Shown one piece after another: positions 26,122-34,426 of a stretch of DNA of 64,000 nt. The stretch lies in NCBI RefSeq assembly GCF_041242975.1, contig NZ_CP162488.1, positions 2,718,001 through 2,782,000 on the forward strand, written 5' to 3'. The notes below the pieces were generated by a model, which worked only from the letters and a program-made list of their open reading frames with translations, did no database searches and was not told the DNA's origin. This DNA comes from Xanthomonas sp. DAR 35659 (lineage in GTDB: Bacteria > Pseudomonadota > Gammaproteobacteria > Xanthomonadales > Xanthomonadaceae). Both the position numbers and the translations under genes were made by a program. Numbering within the stretch: position 1 is the first letter of the stretch; every line of letters starts with the position of its first letter.

Positions 26122-26541
26122 ATGTACGGTTCCAGCCGCCAATACGCCGAGCAATACCGCAAGATGAGCGTGTCCACCAGCATCACCGATGCCGATCCGC
26201 ACAAGCTGGTGGCGCTGCTGTTCGCCGGCGCGTGCCAGCGCATCCGCCAGGCCCAGGCCTGCCTGGCGCAGGGCGACCAGGCGCGCAAGGGCAAGGCGAT
26301 CGGCGAGGCCTGCGCCATCGTCGGCCACCTCAACGGCTCGCTGGATCACGAGGCCGGCGGCGAGATCGCCAGCAACCTCTCGGCGCTGTACGACTACGTG
26401 ATGCATCGGCTCACCGAAGCCAATCTGCACAACGACGACAGCGCCCTGGTCGAATCGCTGGAACTGCTCAGCGAGATCGATGCGGCGTGGAACGCCATTC
26501 CCGTCCAGCAACGCGACCTCGCCGCGGTCGCCGCCCTATGA
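26122..26541 (+). CDS. fliS: Flagellin export chaperone FliS
   Basis: This 139-residue helical protein contains YAEQYRKMSVSTSITDADPHKLVALLFAGACQRIRQAQACL and LNGSLDHEAGGEIASNLSALYDYVMHRLTEANLHND, the core FliS motifs. FliS binds the flagellin C-terminus in the cytosol and delivers it to the export gate. It has GAGGGAG ahead of the ATG and overlaps the next gene by 4 bp. Confidence 0.96.
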   Translation: MYGSSRQYAEQYRKMSVSTSITDADPHKLVALLFAGACQRIRQAQACLAQGDQARKGKAIGEACAIVGHLNGSLDHEAGGEIASNLSALYDYVMHRLTEANLHNDDSALVESLELLSEIDAAWNAIPVQQRDLAAVAAL

Positions 26542-26840
26542 TCGCCGTCAGCATCGAGGCGCTGCACGCCGAACTGCAGCAACTGCAGCAGGTGCTGCAG
26601 GGCGACGACCATGCGCTGGCCGAGCGCATGGTCGCCGAGCACGAGCAGCACCTGCGCGAGTACCTGCAGCTGGCCGGCAACGACGTATCGCGCGAGAGCG
26701 TCGCCTCGCTGCTGAAACTGCAGCACGCGGTGATCGCGCAGATGCTGCAGGCGCGCGACGAAGCCGGCGACTGGCTGCGCGCCAACCGCCTGTCCAACAA
26801 TGCCGCGCGCGCCTACTCGCAGGCCGGATCGCTGAGATGA
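26538..26840 (+). CDS. Small helical protein, FliT-like
   Basis: This 100-residue acidic helical protein (MIAVSIEALHAELQQLQQVLQGDDHALAERMVAEHEQHLREYLQ) overlaps fliS (ATGA). Its place directly after fliS, its size and its coiled helices are those of the FliT class of chaperones for FliD. FliT proteins diverge strongly, so a symbol is not given. It overlaps the next gene by 4 bp. Confidence 0.7.
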   Translation: MIAVSIEALHAELQQLQQVLQGDDHALAERMVAEHEQHLREYLQLAGNDVSRESVASLLKLQHAVIAQMLQARDEAGDWLRANRLSNNAARAYSQAGSLR

Positions 26841-27415
26841 ACAGCGCGTCCGACGGCGGCGTCCACCACCCCGCCGAAGCCGACCTGTTCCACGACACCC
26901 TCAGCTGCGAACTGGCGCTGCCGGCCGATTTCAAGCTCGGCAACGGCGCTGGCCGCTTCGGCGCGGCCGAGGCGCTGCTGCGCGGCCTGGCCCAGGTCGA
27001 GGACCTGCGCAGCGACGAAGGCAGCGAGGACCGCAGCGATCTGCCGCTGCAGTTGCAGCGCATGGACGCCAAGCTCGACCTGATGCTGGTGCTGCTCGGC
27101 CGGCTGGCCCGCCAGAACGAGGACGGGCTGCCGTTGCGGCCGCTGCGCTGGTCGCGGAACGGCGTGAGACTGGAACTGGGGTCGCGCTCCAACGCCCCGT
27201 CCGGGGCCGCCGGCCTGTTGCGCCTGCAGCCCTCCGACTGGCTGCCGGACTACCTGGAACTGCCGGTGCGGGTGCTGGCCGAAGCCGCCGCCGCGGGCAG
27301 CTTCCATCTCTGGCTACGATTCGAGACACAGCCGCCTGGCCTGCAGGAGGCGCTGGAGCGCCACCTGTTCCGGCTGCACCGGCGGCAGATCGCCGACAGC
27401 CGGCGCGCCCGCTGA
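26837..27415 (+). CDS. Non-canonical PilZ-domain protein with helical oligomerisation segment
   Basis: The 192-residue protein has a helical stretch LPLQLQRMDAKLDLMLVLLGRLARQNE (about 70-97) with heptad spacing. A beta-rich PilZ-like region follows (PLRPLRWSRNGVRLEL, LLRLQPSDWLPDYLELPVRVL, FHLWLRFE). The c-di-GMP-binding RxxxR motif is absent and the D/NxSxxG motif is reduced to WSRNG, so direct c-di-GMP binding is doubtful. Position between fliS/fliT and rpoN2 matches the PilZ gene of the X. campestris flagellar locus (XC_2249, from memory). The heptad segment recalls the tetrameric xanthomonad PilZ family. It probably affects motility. Confidence 0.72.
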   Translation: MNSASDGGVHHPAEADLFHDTLSCELALPADFKLGNGAGRFGAAEALLRGLAQVEDLRSDEGSEDRSDLPLQLQRMDAKLDLMLVLLGRLARQNEDGLPLRPLRWSRNGVRLELGSRSNAPSGAAGLLRLQPSDWLPDYLELPVRVLAEAAAAGSFHLWLRFETQPPGLQEALERHLFRLHRRQIADSRRAR

Positions 27416-27448
27416 GCCACGGACCGTCCCTTCCCCGCCCACGCCTGG

Positions 27449-27477
27449 TTGGCGGCGGCGGCGCGCTCGGCTAAGGT
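27449..27477 (+). promoter_or_regulatory. Sigma-70-like promoter of the NarL-type regulator
   Basis: TTGGCG (27449-27454), a 17-base spacer and TAAGGT (27472-27477). It lies about 30 bp before the GTG at 27506. Housekeeping-type control would fit an early regulator. Confidence 0.35.
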
Positions 27478-27505
27478 GCGAGACACGTAAGAGGGACCTT
27501 CCACC

Positions 27506-28138
27506 GTGCGAGTCATCATCGTCGACGATCACACCCTGGTTCGCGCCGGCCTGAGCCGGCTGTTGCAGACGTTCGCCGACGTCGATGTGATCGCCGAGGC
27601 CAGCAATGCGCAGCAGGCGGTGGACCTGGCCACCCTGCACCGCCCCGACCTGGTGCTGATGGACCTGTCCCTGCCCGGTCGCAGCGGCCTGGACGCGTTG
27701 ACCGACGTGCTGCAGACCTCGCCCAAGACCCGCGTGGTGATGATGTCGATGCACGACGACCCGGTGCACGTGCGCGACGCGCTGGACCGCGGCGCCACCG
27801 GCTTCGTGGTCAAGGACGCGGCCCCACTGGAACTGGAACTGGCGCTGCGCGCGGCCAGCGCCAACCAGGTGTTCCTGAGCCCGCAGATCTCCTCCAAGAT
27901 GATCGCGCCGATGCTCGGCCGCGAGCGCCCGGTGGGGATCGCCGCCCTGTCGCCGCGGCAGCGCGAGATCCTGCGCCAGATCGGCCGTGGCCAGAGCAAC
28001 AAGGAAATCGCCTCGGACCTGGGCATCAGCGTCAAGACCGTGGAGACCCATCGCGCGCGGATGATGGAGTCGCTGGGCTGCCGGCGCGCCAACGACCTGG
28101 TGCTGCTGGCCGCGCGGCACCAGAACGAACTGACCTGA
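27506..28138 (+). CDS. NarL/FixJ-family response regulator
   Basis: This 210-residue regulator has a receiver domain (1-120) with DDH, acceptor Asp53 in LMDLSLPG and Lys in FVVKDAAP. A LuxR-type DNA-binding domain follows (about 145-205: LSPRQREILRQIGRGQSNKEIASDLGISVKTVETHRARMMESL). The start is GTG at 27506, with GAGGGA ahead of it. No kinase gene is adjacent, so the cognate sensor is unknown; a NarL-type kinase lies at 4050 in this window. It precedes rpoN2 but has its own promoter-like sequence and the sigma-54 element of rpoN2 follows it, so it is likely a separate unit. Confidence 0.88.
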   Translation: MRVIIVDDHTLVRAGLSRLLQTFADVDVIAEASNAQQAVDLATLHRPDLVLMDLSLPGRSGLDALTDVLQTSPKTRVVMMSMHDDPVHVRDALDRGATGFVVKDAAPLELELALRAASANQVFLSPQISSKMIAPMLGRERPVGIAALSPRQREILRQIGRGQSNKEIASDLGISVKTVETHRARMMESLGCRRANDLVLLAARHQNELT

Positions 28139-28168
28139 GGGCAGGAACGGCTTCCCGACGCGCGGGAC

Positions 28169-28184
28169 TGGCACGCAGCTTGCC
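28169..28184 (+). promoter_or_regulatory. Sigma-54 element 1 upstream of rpoN2
   Basis: TGGCAC-GCAGC-TTGCC, a full consensus match (GG-N10-GC), 223 bp before the rpoN2 ATG. Confidence 0.65.
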
Positions 28185-28270
28185 TTAACCAGTCAGCTGC
28201 CGACGTAACCCCGTCGAGGCCCGCCAGCATTGGCCTGCCGCGCCAGCCTACCGGCACACCCCTACACGAA

Positions 28271-28307
28271 TGTCGGGATTTTCCTGACACCATGTCGGGA
28301 ATTTGAC
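28271..28307 (+). promoter_or_regulatory. Candidate activator site (FleQ-box-like dyads)
   Basis: Two related dyads lie between the two sigma-54 elements of rpoN2. The first is TGTCGGGA-TTT-TCCTGACA (28271-28289), nearly palindromic. The second is GTCGGGAATTTGAC (28294-28307), which shares 10 of 14 positions with the Pseudomonas FleQ box GTCAATAAATTGAC. Placement is what an enhancer-binding protein such as FleQ would use. Binding is inference. Confidence 0.4.
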
Positions 28308-28346
28308 TACCTCACTCAGGAACCTCCCGATTCTGTTACCGTCAGG

Positions 28347-28362
28347 TGGCAAGCACTATGCA
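28347..28362 (+). promoter_or_regulatory. Sigma-54 element 2 upstream of rpoN2
   Basis: TGGCAA-GCACT-ATGCA (GG at 28348-28349, GC at 28360-28361), two mismatches to consensus, 45 bp before the rpoN2 ATG. Confidence 0.5.
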
Positions 28363-28406
28363 TTCCACGGGCGCCAGAGGCTTGGCGCCAAACCGAGGAA
28401 GTTCGC

Positions 28407-29804
28407 ATGAAGCCGACCGTCTCCGCTCAGCTAGGCCAGCAACTCCACCTGACCCCGCAACTGCTGCAGTCGATCCGGCTGCTGCAGCTCGACGGCATGC
28501 AACTGGAACTGGAAATCCGGCGCGCGCTGGAGACCAACCCGCTGCTGGAACTGGAAGAGCCGGAAGGCGTGCTCGAGCCGGTGGTCGATCATGACGCGGC
28601 GCTGGACACCGCCGCGTTCGACGAACTGCCCGAGTCCTCGATGTGGGACCTGCCCGGTGCCGGCTGGAGCGAGGGCGAAGACGACCGCATGCAGCGCATC
28701 GCCGCCGGCGAATCCACCGACCCGCAGCTGCGCGTGCTGCAGCGCCTGGCGCTGGAACTGGACGAACGCGAACTGGAAGTGGCCGCGTTCTGGCTGGAAC
28801 ACAGCGACGACGCCGGCTATCTCGACGATGCCCTGGACACGCTGACCCTGCTCGCCTGCGCGCGCTTCGACCTGCCCGCCGCGCGCGTGGAGGCGGTGCG
28901 CCAGCGCCTGCTGCACGGCGATCCCACCGGCCTGGCCGCCTGCGACCTGCGCGAGTGCCTGAGCGTGCAGCTGGCCGCCCTGTCCGGCCGCGTCGCCGGC
29001 CGCCATCTGGCCGCGCGCATCCTCGCCGGCGACCTGAACCTGCTCGCCAGCCACGACTACCCGCTGCTGGCGCGCCAGCTCGACGCCGAGGCCGACGATG
29101 TGCGCGAGGCGGTACGGCTGATCCTGTCGCTGCAGCCGCGTCCCGGCGACAGCCTGCTGCCGGAGAACCTGGGCCACGTGATCCCGGACGTGGTCGCCTG
29201 GCATGGCGATGGCGTGTGGCGGGTCGCGTTGAACCCGGCCACCACCCATCGCGTCACCGTCAACCCGATGCACGAGCGCGCCCTGGCCGAGGCCGGCGAG
29301 GCGGCGGCGCCGCTGCGCGAGATGCTGCAGGAGGCGCGCTGGCTGACCCGCGGCCTGTCGATGCGCTACGAGACCCTGCTGCGCACCACCCGCGCCATCG
29401 TCGAGCGCCAGGCCGCGTTCCTGGTCAAGGGCGAGGAAGCGATGGCGCCGTTGACCCTGAAGGAAGTGGCCGACGCGATCGGCATGCACGAGTCCACCGT
29501 CTCGCGCATCACCACCGGCAAGTATCTGCAGACGCCGCGCGGCACCTTCGAACTCAAGCATTTCTTCGCGGTGCGCCTGGAAGGCGCCACCGTGTCCGGC
29601 CAGGCGGTGCGCGCGATGGTGCGGCGCCTGATCGAATCCGAACCGGCCGGACGGCCGCTCGCCGACGAGGCGATCGCCGGGCTGCTGTCGCGACAGGGCG
29701 TGAACGTGGCCCGGCGCACCGTGGCCAAGTACCGCGAACAACTGGATATCGCCCCCGCCCGCGAACGCCGTCGCGCCAAACCCCTGCTGGCCCGCGCGGG
29801 CTAA
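28407..29804 (+). CDS. rpoN2: RNA polymerase sigma-54 factor RpoN2
   Basis: The 465-residue sigma factor has region I rich in Gln and Leu (LGQQLHLTPQLLQSIRLLQLDGMQLELEIRRALETNPLLELEE), an acidic region II, the core-binding region III, a helix-turn-helix (LTLKEVADAIGMHESTVSRITTGKYLQTPRG) and the RpoN box ARRTVAKYREQL. It recognises -24/-12 promoters and needs an AAA+ activator, here FleQ. The symbol follows the xanthomonad convention: this is the copy in the flagellar locus next to vemR-fleQ. Start is ATG 28407 with GAGGAAG; a longer ORF from 28230 would run through the promoter. It is the first gene of rpoN2-vemR-fleQ and carries two sigma-54-like elements upstream. Confidence 0.96.
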   Translation: MKPTVSAQLGQQLHLTPQLLQSIRLLQLDGMQLELEIRRALETNPLLELEEPEGVLEPVVDHDAALDTAAFDELPESSMWDLPGAGWSEGEDDRMQRIAAGESTDPQLRVLQRLALELDERELEVAAFWLEHSDDAGYLDDALDTLTLLACARFDLPAARVEAVRQRLLHGDPTGLAACDLRECLSVQLAALSGRVAGRHLAARILAGDLNLLASHDYPLLARQLDAEADDVREAVRLILSLQPRPGDSLLPENLGHVIPDVVAWHGDGVWRVALNPATTHRVTVNPMHERALAEAGEAAAPLREMLQEARWLTRGLSMRYETLLRTTRAIVERQAAFLVKGEEAMAPLTLKEVADAIGMHESTVSRITTGKYLQTPRGTFELKHFFAVRLEGATVSGQAVRAMVRRLIESEPAGRPLADEAIAGLLSRQGVNVARRTVAKYREQLDIAPARERRRAKPLLARAG

Positions 29805-29814
29805 GGAACTGCAC

Positions 29815-30198
29815 ATGAACAAATTGTCCGTGCTTCTGGTCGACGACCACGAAGGCTTCATCAACGCCGCGATGCGCCACTTCCGCAAGCTCGACTGGAT
29901 GGAAGTGATCGGCAGCGCCGCCAACGGCCTGGAGGCGATCGAGCGCTCCGAGTCGCTGCGTCCGCAGGTGGTGCTGATGGACCTGGCCATGCCCGAGATG
30001 GGCGGCTTGCAGGCCACGCGCCTGATCAAGACCCAGGACCAGGCCCCGTACATCGTGATCGCCAGCCATTTCGACGATGCCGAGCACCGCGAGCACGCCA
30101 TGCGCGCCGGCGCCGACAACTTCGTCAGCAAGCTGTCCTATATCCAGGAAGTGATGCCGATCCTGGAGGGCTTACGCACAGAGGGAGTGCCGGCATGA
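29815..30198 (+). CDS. vemR: Single-domain response regulator VemR
   Basis: The 127-residue stand-alone receiver has DDH, acceptor Asp56 in [12 protein letters not shown] and Lys in FVSKLSY, with no output domain. Its place between rpoN2 and fleQ is diagnostic: VemR of X. campestris controls virulence, exopolysaccharide and motility and acts with FleQ and RpoN2 (literature knowledge). It overlaps fleQ by 4 bp (ATGA), so the three genes form one operon. Confidence 0.95.
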   Translation: MNKLSVLLVDDHEGFINAAMRHFRKLDWMEVIGSAANGLEAIERSESLRPQVVLMDLAMPEMGGLQATRLIKTQDQAPYIVIASHFDDAEHREHAMRAGADNFVSKLSYIQEVMPILEGLRTEGVPA

Positions 30199-31685
30199 GC
30201 GAATCCCGGATCCTGGTGATCGACGACGACGCGGTTCGCGCCGAGCGCACGGTCAGCCTGCTTGAGTTCATGGACCTCAATCCGCGTTGGGTCACCGACG
30301 TGGCCGACGTCAATCCGGGCCGTCACCGGCAGACCGAATGGATGGCGATCCTGGTCGGCGGGCTCGACGATCAAGAACAGGCCGACGCCTTCTTCGGCTG
30401 GGTCGCGCGCAGCCCGCTGCCGCCACCGGTGCTGCTGCTCAACGGCGACGCGCAGGCGTTCGCGCAGCGCCACGGCCTGCACGAAGCCAACGTGTGGCAA
30501 CTGGAGGCGCCGCTGCGCCACGCGCAACTGGAAACCCTGCTGCGCCGCGCCAGCCTCAAGCGGCTGGACGCTGAGCACCAGGCCGGCGCCGCGCAGGACA
30601 ACGGCCCGACCGGTACCAGCGCGGCGGTCACCCGCCTGCGCCGGCTGATCGACCAGGTCGCCGCGTTCGACACCACCGTGCTGGTGCTGGGCGAGTCCGG
30701 CACCGGCAAGGAAGTGGTGGCGCGCGCGATCCACCAGCAGTCGCCGCGTCGCGACGGGCCGTTCGTGGCGATCAACTGCGGCGCGATCCCGCCGGACCTG
30801 CTGGAGAGCGAACTGTTCGGCCACGAGAAGGGCTCGTTCACCGGTGCGCTGAGCGCGCGCAAGGGCCGCTTCGAGATGGCCGAGGGCGGCACCCTGCTGC
30901 TGGACGAGATCGGCGACATGAGCCTGCCGATGCAGGTCAAGCTGCTGCGCGTGCTGCAGGAACGCAGCTTCGAGCGGGTCGGCGGCAACGTGACCATCCG
31001 CTGCAACGTGCGGGTGATCGCCGCCACCCATCGCAACCTGGAAGAGCGCATCGCCGGCAACCAGTTCCGCGAGGACCTGTTCTACCGGCTCAACGTGTTC
31101 CCGATCGAGATGCCGGCGCTGCGCGAGCGCAGCGACGACCTGCCGGCGCTGGTCAACACCATCGCCGCGCAACTGGCCCGCACCGGGCGCGGCGAAGTGC
31201 GCTTTTCCGAGGAGGCGCTGCAGGCGCTGCGCGGCTACGAGTGGCCGGGCAATGTGCGCGAGCTGACCAATCTGGTCGAGCGCCTGGCGGTGCTGCATCC
31301 CAGCGGCTTGGTGCGGGTGCAGGACCTGCCGGCGCGCTACCGCGGCGACTTCGCCTCCTCCATCGACGTGTCCGCGCCGCCGGCGCCGGCCGCGACGCCG
31401 GATCCGCGCCGCGTGCCCAACGTGGTCGATCTGCATGCTGGGCCCAAGGCGCTCACCGACGCCCCGGAATCGGCCGCGCAGGCCGCGGCGACGTTGCCGG
31501 AAAGCGGGCTGGACCTGCGCGGGCACATGGCCAACATCGAACTGGCGTTGATCAACGAGGCGCTGGAACGCACCCAGGGCGTGGTCGCGCACGCGGCGCA
31601 ACTACTGGGCCTGCGCCGCACCACCTTGGTGGAGAAGCTGCGCAAGTACGGCATCGACCGCGACCAGACCGAACTGGCGAGCTGA
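30195..31685 (+). CDS. fleQ: Flagellar master regulator FleQ (sigma-54 activator)
   Basis: This 496-residue enhancer-binding protein has a FleQ-type N-terminal domain (about 1-120). It is receiver-like but lacks the phosphorylatable Asp (WMAILVGGL where D is expected). The AAA+ domain (about 145-380) has Walker A GESGTGKE, Walker [10 protein letters not shown], arginine-finger region [14 protein letters not shown], and a sigma-54 contact loop reading GSFTGA rather than GAFTGA. The C-terminal HTH ([34 protein letters not shown]) binds DNA. FleQ activates flagellar sigma-54 promoters and in relatives responds to c-di-GMP. Confidence 0.96.
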   Translation: MSESRILVIDDDAVRAERTVSLLEFMDLNPRWVTDVADVNPGRHRQTEWMAILVGGLDDQEQADAFFGWVARSPLPPPVLLLNGDAQAFAQRHGLHEANVWQLEAPLRHAQLETLLRRASLKRLDAEHQAGAAQDNGPTGTSAAVTRLRRLIDQVAAFDTTVLVLGESGTGKEVVARAIHQQSPRRDGPFVAINCGAIPPDLLESELFGHEKGSFTGALSARKGRFEMAEGGTLLLDEIGDMSLPMQVKLLRVLQERSFERVGGNVTIRCNVRVIAATHRNLEERIAGNQFREDLFYRLNVFPIEMPALRERSDDLPALVNTIAAQLARTGRGEVRFSEEALQALRGYEWPGNVRELTNLVERLAVLHPSGLVRVQDLPARYRGDFASSIDVSAPPAPAATPDPRRVPNVVDLHAGPKALTDAPESAAQAAATLPESGLDLRGHMANIELALINEALERTQGVVAHAAQLLGLRRTTLVEKLRKYGIDRDQTELAS

Positions 31686-31892
31686 GCCAGGCGCGGCCGT
31701 CGCCCGCATCCGCGCTATCGCGCGTGCTGCGCCACGGAACGACTGCGGGTCGAAGCTGAAGTACCCTTTCCCTTCGCATGCGCTGGCGCGCTGGACGCGC
31801 GCGGGGATCACGCCCGTGTTGCGCAATCGGGATCGTGGATCGCATGGCATATCATCGACGCGGACACCTGCGAAAGCAGTGGACAGGTTCGT

Positions 31893-31908
31893 TGGCATAT
31901 GGCTTGCT
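31893..31908 (+). promoter_or_regulatory. Sigma-54 promoter of the glycan operon
   Basis: TGGCAT-ATGGC-TTGCT: GG-N10-GC with one mismatch in the -24 box. It lies 68 bp before the aminotransferase ATG and ties the sugar operon to RpoN2/FleQ control. Confidence 0.6.
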
Positions 31909-31975
31909 TCCAGACTCCGTACCCCGTCGCAACGCTCCGCGCCGCGGACTTTCACAGGCACCCACGCAGGCCACC

Positions 31976-33163
31976 ATGCCCATCCCCGTCACCAGTCCGC
32001 TGCTGCCGCCCCTGGACGAGTTCGTGCCGTACCTGGAGAAGATCTGGAGCAGCCGCATCCTGACCAATGGCGGGGACATGCACCGGGCGCTGGAAAAGGC
32101 ACTGGCCGAATACCTGGGCGTGAGCCATCTGGCGTTGTTCGCCAACGGCACCCTCGCCCTGCTCACCGCGCTGCAGGCGCTGCGCATCACCGGCGAGGTG
32201 ATCACCACCCCGTACTCTTTCGTCGCCACGGCGCATTCGCTGCTGTGGAAGGGAATCAAGCCGGTCTTCGTCGACATCGACCCGGCCACGCTGAACCTGG
32301 ATCCGCACAAGATCGAGGCGGCGATCACCCCGCAGACCACCGCGATCATGCCGGTGCACTGCTACGGCACGCCGTGCGACACCGCCGCGATCGAGCGCAT
32401 CGCCGACACCTACAATCTCAAGGTCATCTACGACGCCGCGCATGCCTTTGGGGTCAAGGACGAAGGCGGCTCGATCCTGCGTCATGGCGATCTGAGCATC
32501 CTCAGCTTCCACGCCACCAAGGTGTTCAACACCTTCGAGGGCGGCGCGATCGTCTGCCCGGACGAGAAAACCTACCAGCGCATCAGCCGGCTGAAGAACT
32601 TCGGTTTCGTCGACGAGACCACCGTGGTGGCCACCGGCATCAACGGCAAGATGAGCGAGATCAACGCCGCGTTCGGGCTGTTGCAGCTGCAGCATATCGA
32701 CCGTGCGCTGGCGCAGCGGCGGGAGATCGACGCCGACTACCGGCGCCGCCTGGCGCAGGTGCCTGGCGTGCGCTGCCTGGCGCCGCGCTCGCCGGCGCTG
32801 TCCAACTACGCCTCGTTCCCGATCCTGATCGAGGACGAATTCCCGCTGACCCGCGACGCCCTGCATCAGCGGATGCGCGAGCACGAGGTGCTGGTGCGGC
32901 GCTATTTCTATCCGCTGATCAGCGATTTCCCGATGTACCGCGGCCTGCCCTCGGCGGCGCCGGCCGGGCTGCCGGTCGCGCGGCAGATGTCCGACCGGGT
33001 GCTGTGCCTGCCGATCTATCCCGGCCTGGGCGCGGCGGACGTGGCGGCCATCGTCGACCTGATCGCAGGCGCCGGTGATGCCCCGGCAACGCTCCCTCAC
33101 GATGCCGGCCGCAGCGCGGTTTCCCTCACCCCTTCCTCCGCACAACCCGTGGAACACGAATGA
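31976..33163 (+). CDS. DegT/DnrJ/EryC1-family sugar aminotransferase
   Basis: The 395-residue PLP enzyme is of the sugar aminotransferase class. LFANGTLALLTALQAL binds the cofactor phosphate region, YDAAHAFG holds the pyridine-contacting Asp153, and SFHATKVFNTFEGGA carries the Schiff-base Lys182. Such enzymes add an amino group to keto-sugar nucleotides such as dTDP-4-keto- or 3-keto-6-deoxyglucose. A VioA-like role (dTDP-viosamine) or an FdtB/QdtB-like role (3-amino sugar) cannot be separated by eye. It heads the glycan operon and overlaps the ACP gene by 4 bp. I chose ATG 31976 because the longer frame from 31778 would start upstream of the sigma-54 element. Confidence 0.9.
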   Translation: MPIPVTSPLLPPLDEFVPYLEKIWSSRILTNGGDMHRALEKALAEYLGVSHLALFANGTLALLTALQALRITGEVITTPYSFVATAHSLLWKGIKPVFVDIDPATLNLDPHKIEAAITPQTTAIMPVHCYGTPCDTAAIERIADTYNLKVIYDAAHAFGVKDEGGSILRHGDLSILSFHATKVFNTFEGGAIVCPDEKTYQRISRLKNFGFVDETTVVATGINGKMSEINAAFGLLQLQHIDRALAQRREIDADYRRRLAQVPGVRCLAPRSPALSNYASFPILIEDEFPLTRDALHQRMREHEVLVRRYFYPLISDFPMYRGLPSAAPAGLPVARQMSDRVLCLPIYPGLGAADVAAIVDLIAGAGDAPATLPHDAGRSAVSLTPSSAQPVEHE

Positions 33164-33384
33164 GCCAAGACGCCTTTATCGAGAACTTCCTGTCGGCGAC
33201 CGACTTCCAGACGCCGGTCGAGGTGACCGCCGATACCGTGCTGCGCGAGTTGCCCGAATGGGATTCGCTGGCCGCGCTGGGCGTGATCGTGATGTTCGAC
33301 ATGGAGTACGGCAAGACCATCACCGGCGAACACCTGGCCAAGGTGGTCACCATCGGCGACCTGTACAAACTGACCGAGGCATAA
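33160..33384 (+). CDS. Dedicated acyl carrier protein
   Basis: The 74-residue acidic helical protein has the phosphopantetheine site EWDSLAAL, Ser36. It carries acyl chains as thioesters. Its genetic coupling to a ketoacyl synthase III and two reductases says that it is a pathway-specific carrier, not the housekeeping AcpP. It overlaps the aminotransferase stop (ATGA) and lies 1 bp before the synthase gene. Confidence 0.9.
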   Translation: MSQDAFIENFLSATDFQTPVEVTADTVLRELPEWDSLAALGVIVMFDMEYGKTITGEHLAKVVTIGDLYKLTEA

Positions 33385-33385
33385 G

Positions 33386-34426
33386 ATGCCGACCTCCACC
33401 CTGCACAACGTGCGTTTCGCCGGCATGGCGACCTGCGTGCCCAAGCGCGTGGTCTCCAACCTGACCGACTGCCGGCCGCAGATCCGCTCCGAGCGCGAGC
33501 GGCTAGTGCGCAACATCGGCATCGAGACCCGACGCATGGCGCAGGAGTGGCAGTGTTTTTCGGACCTGGCGTTCGATGCCGCGCAGGTGCTGCTGGAACG
33601 GCTGCAGTGGGCGCGCGAGGAGATCGACGCGCTGATCGTGGTCACCCAGTCGCCGGACTATCCGATCCCGGCCACCGCGATCATCCTGCAGGACCGGCTG
33701 GGCCTGTCGCATGCCACCGTGGCCTTCGACGTGAATCTCGGCTGCTCGGCCTACCCGTTCGGCATCAATCTGCTCGGCTCAATGATCGCCGCCGGCGGGG
33801 TAAAGAAGGGCCTGCTGCTGGTAGGCGACCGCAGCGCCAACCTGGACGACCCGATCTTCTCCGATGCCGGCACCGCCACTGCGCTGGAGTTCAGCGCCGA
33901 CGCGGCGCCGATGCATTTCGACCTCAACAGCGACGGCAGCGGCTACAAGGCGATCATCGTCCCGGTGGGCGGTCAGCGCGAGCCGATCGCCATCCAGCAC
34001 CTGATGCCGTTCCGCGCCGACGAGAACGACCACTGGCACCGCGGCATTGACCTGCAACTGGACGGGGTGGCGGTGTTGAGCTTCTCCACCCAGCGCGTGC
34101 CGCCGGCGGTGCAGAAGCTGCTCGACTATACCGGCGTGTCCAAGGACGAGATCGACTATTTCGTGTTCCACCAGGCCAACCGGATGATCAACGAGACCAT
34201 CCGCAAGAAGCTCGGCCTGCCGGTGGAGAAAGTGCCCTCGACTCTGCGCGACTTCGGCAACACCAGCGGCGCCTCGCTGCCGGTGACCATGACCGCACGC
34301 ATCAACAAGGAACTGGAATCGGGCCGCAAGCGGGTGCTGCTGTGCGGCTTCGGCATCGGCCTGTCGTGGGGGACGTGCCTGATTGATATCGAGGGCGCGG
34401 TGTTTCCGGAGTTGATCGAGTCGTGA
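33386..34426 (+). CDS. 3-oxoacyl-ACP synthase III (FabH-like)
   Basis: The 346-residue thiolase-fold enzyme has the full KAS III triad: Cys120 (NLGCSAYPFG), His262 (FVFHQANRMI) and Asn292 (FGNTSGAS). It condenses a short acyl-CoA with malonyl-ACP to a 3-ketoacyl-ACP. With the neighbouring ACP and SDR this would give a 3-hydroxyacyl-ACP such as 3-hydroxybutyryl. A KAS III gene is also part of the P. syringae flagellin glycosylation island (literature knowledge). It overlaps the next gene by 4 bp (GTGA). Confidence 0.92.
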   Translation: MPTSTLHNVRFAGMATCVPKRVVSNLTDCRPQIRSERERLVRNIGIETRRMAQEWQCFSDLAFDAAQVLLERLQWAREEIDALIVVTQSPDYPIPATAIILQDRLGLSHATVAFDVNLGCSAYPFGINLLGSMIAAGGVKKGLLLVGDRSANLDDPIFSDAGTATALEFSADAAPMHFDLNSDGSGYKAIIVPVGGQREPIAIQHLMPFRADENDHWHRGIDLQLDGVAVLSFSTQRVPPAVQKLLDYTGVSKDEIDYFVFHQANRMINETIRKKLGLPVEKVPSTLRDFGNTSGASLPVTMTARINKELESGRKRVLLCGFGIGLSWGTCLIDIEGAVFPELIES

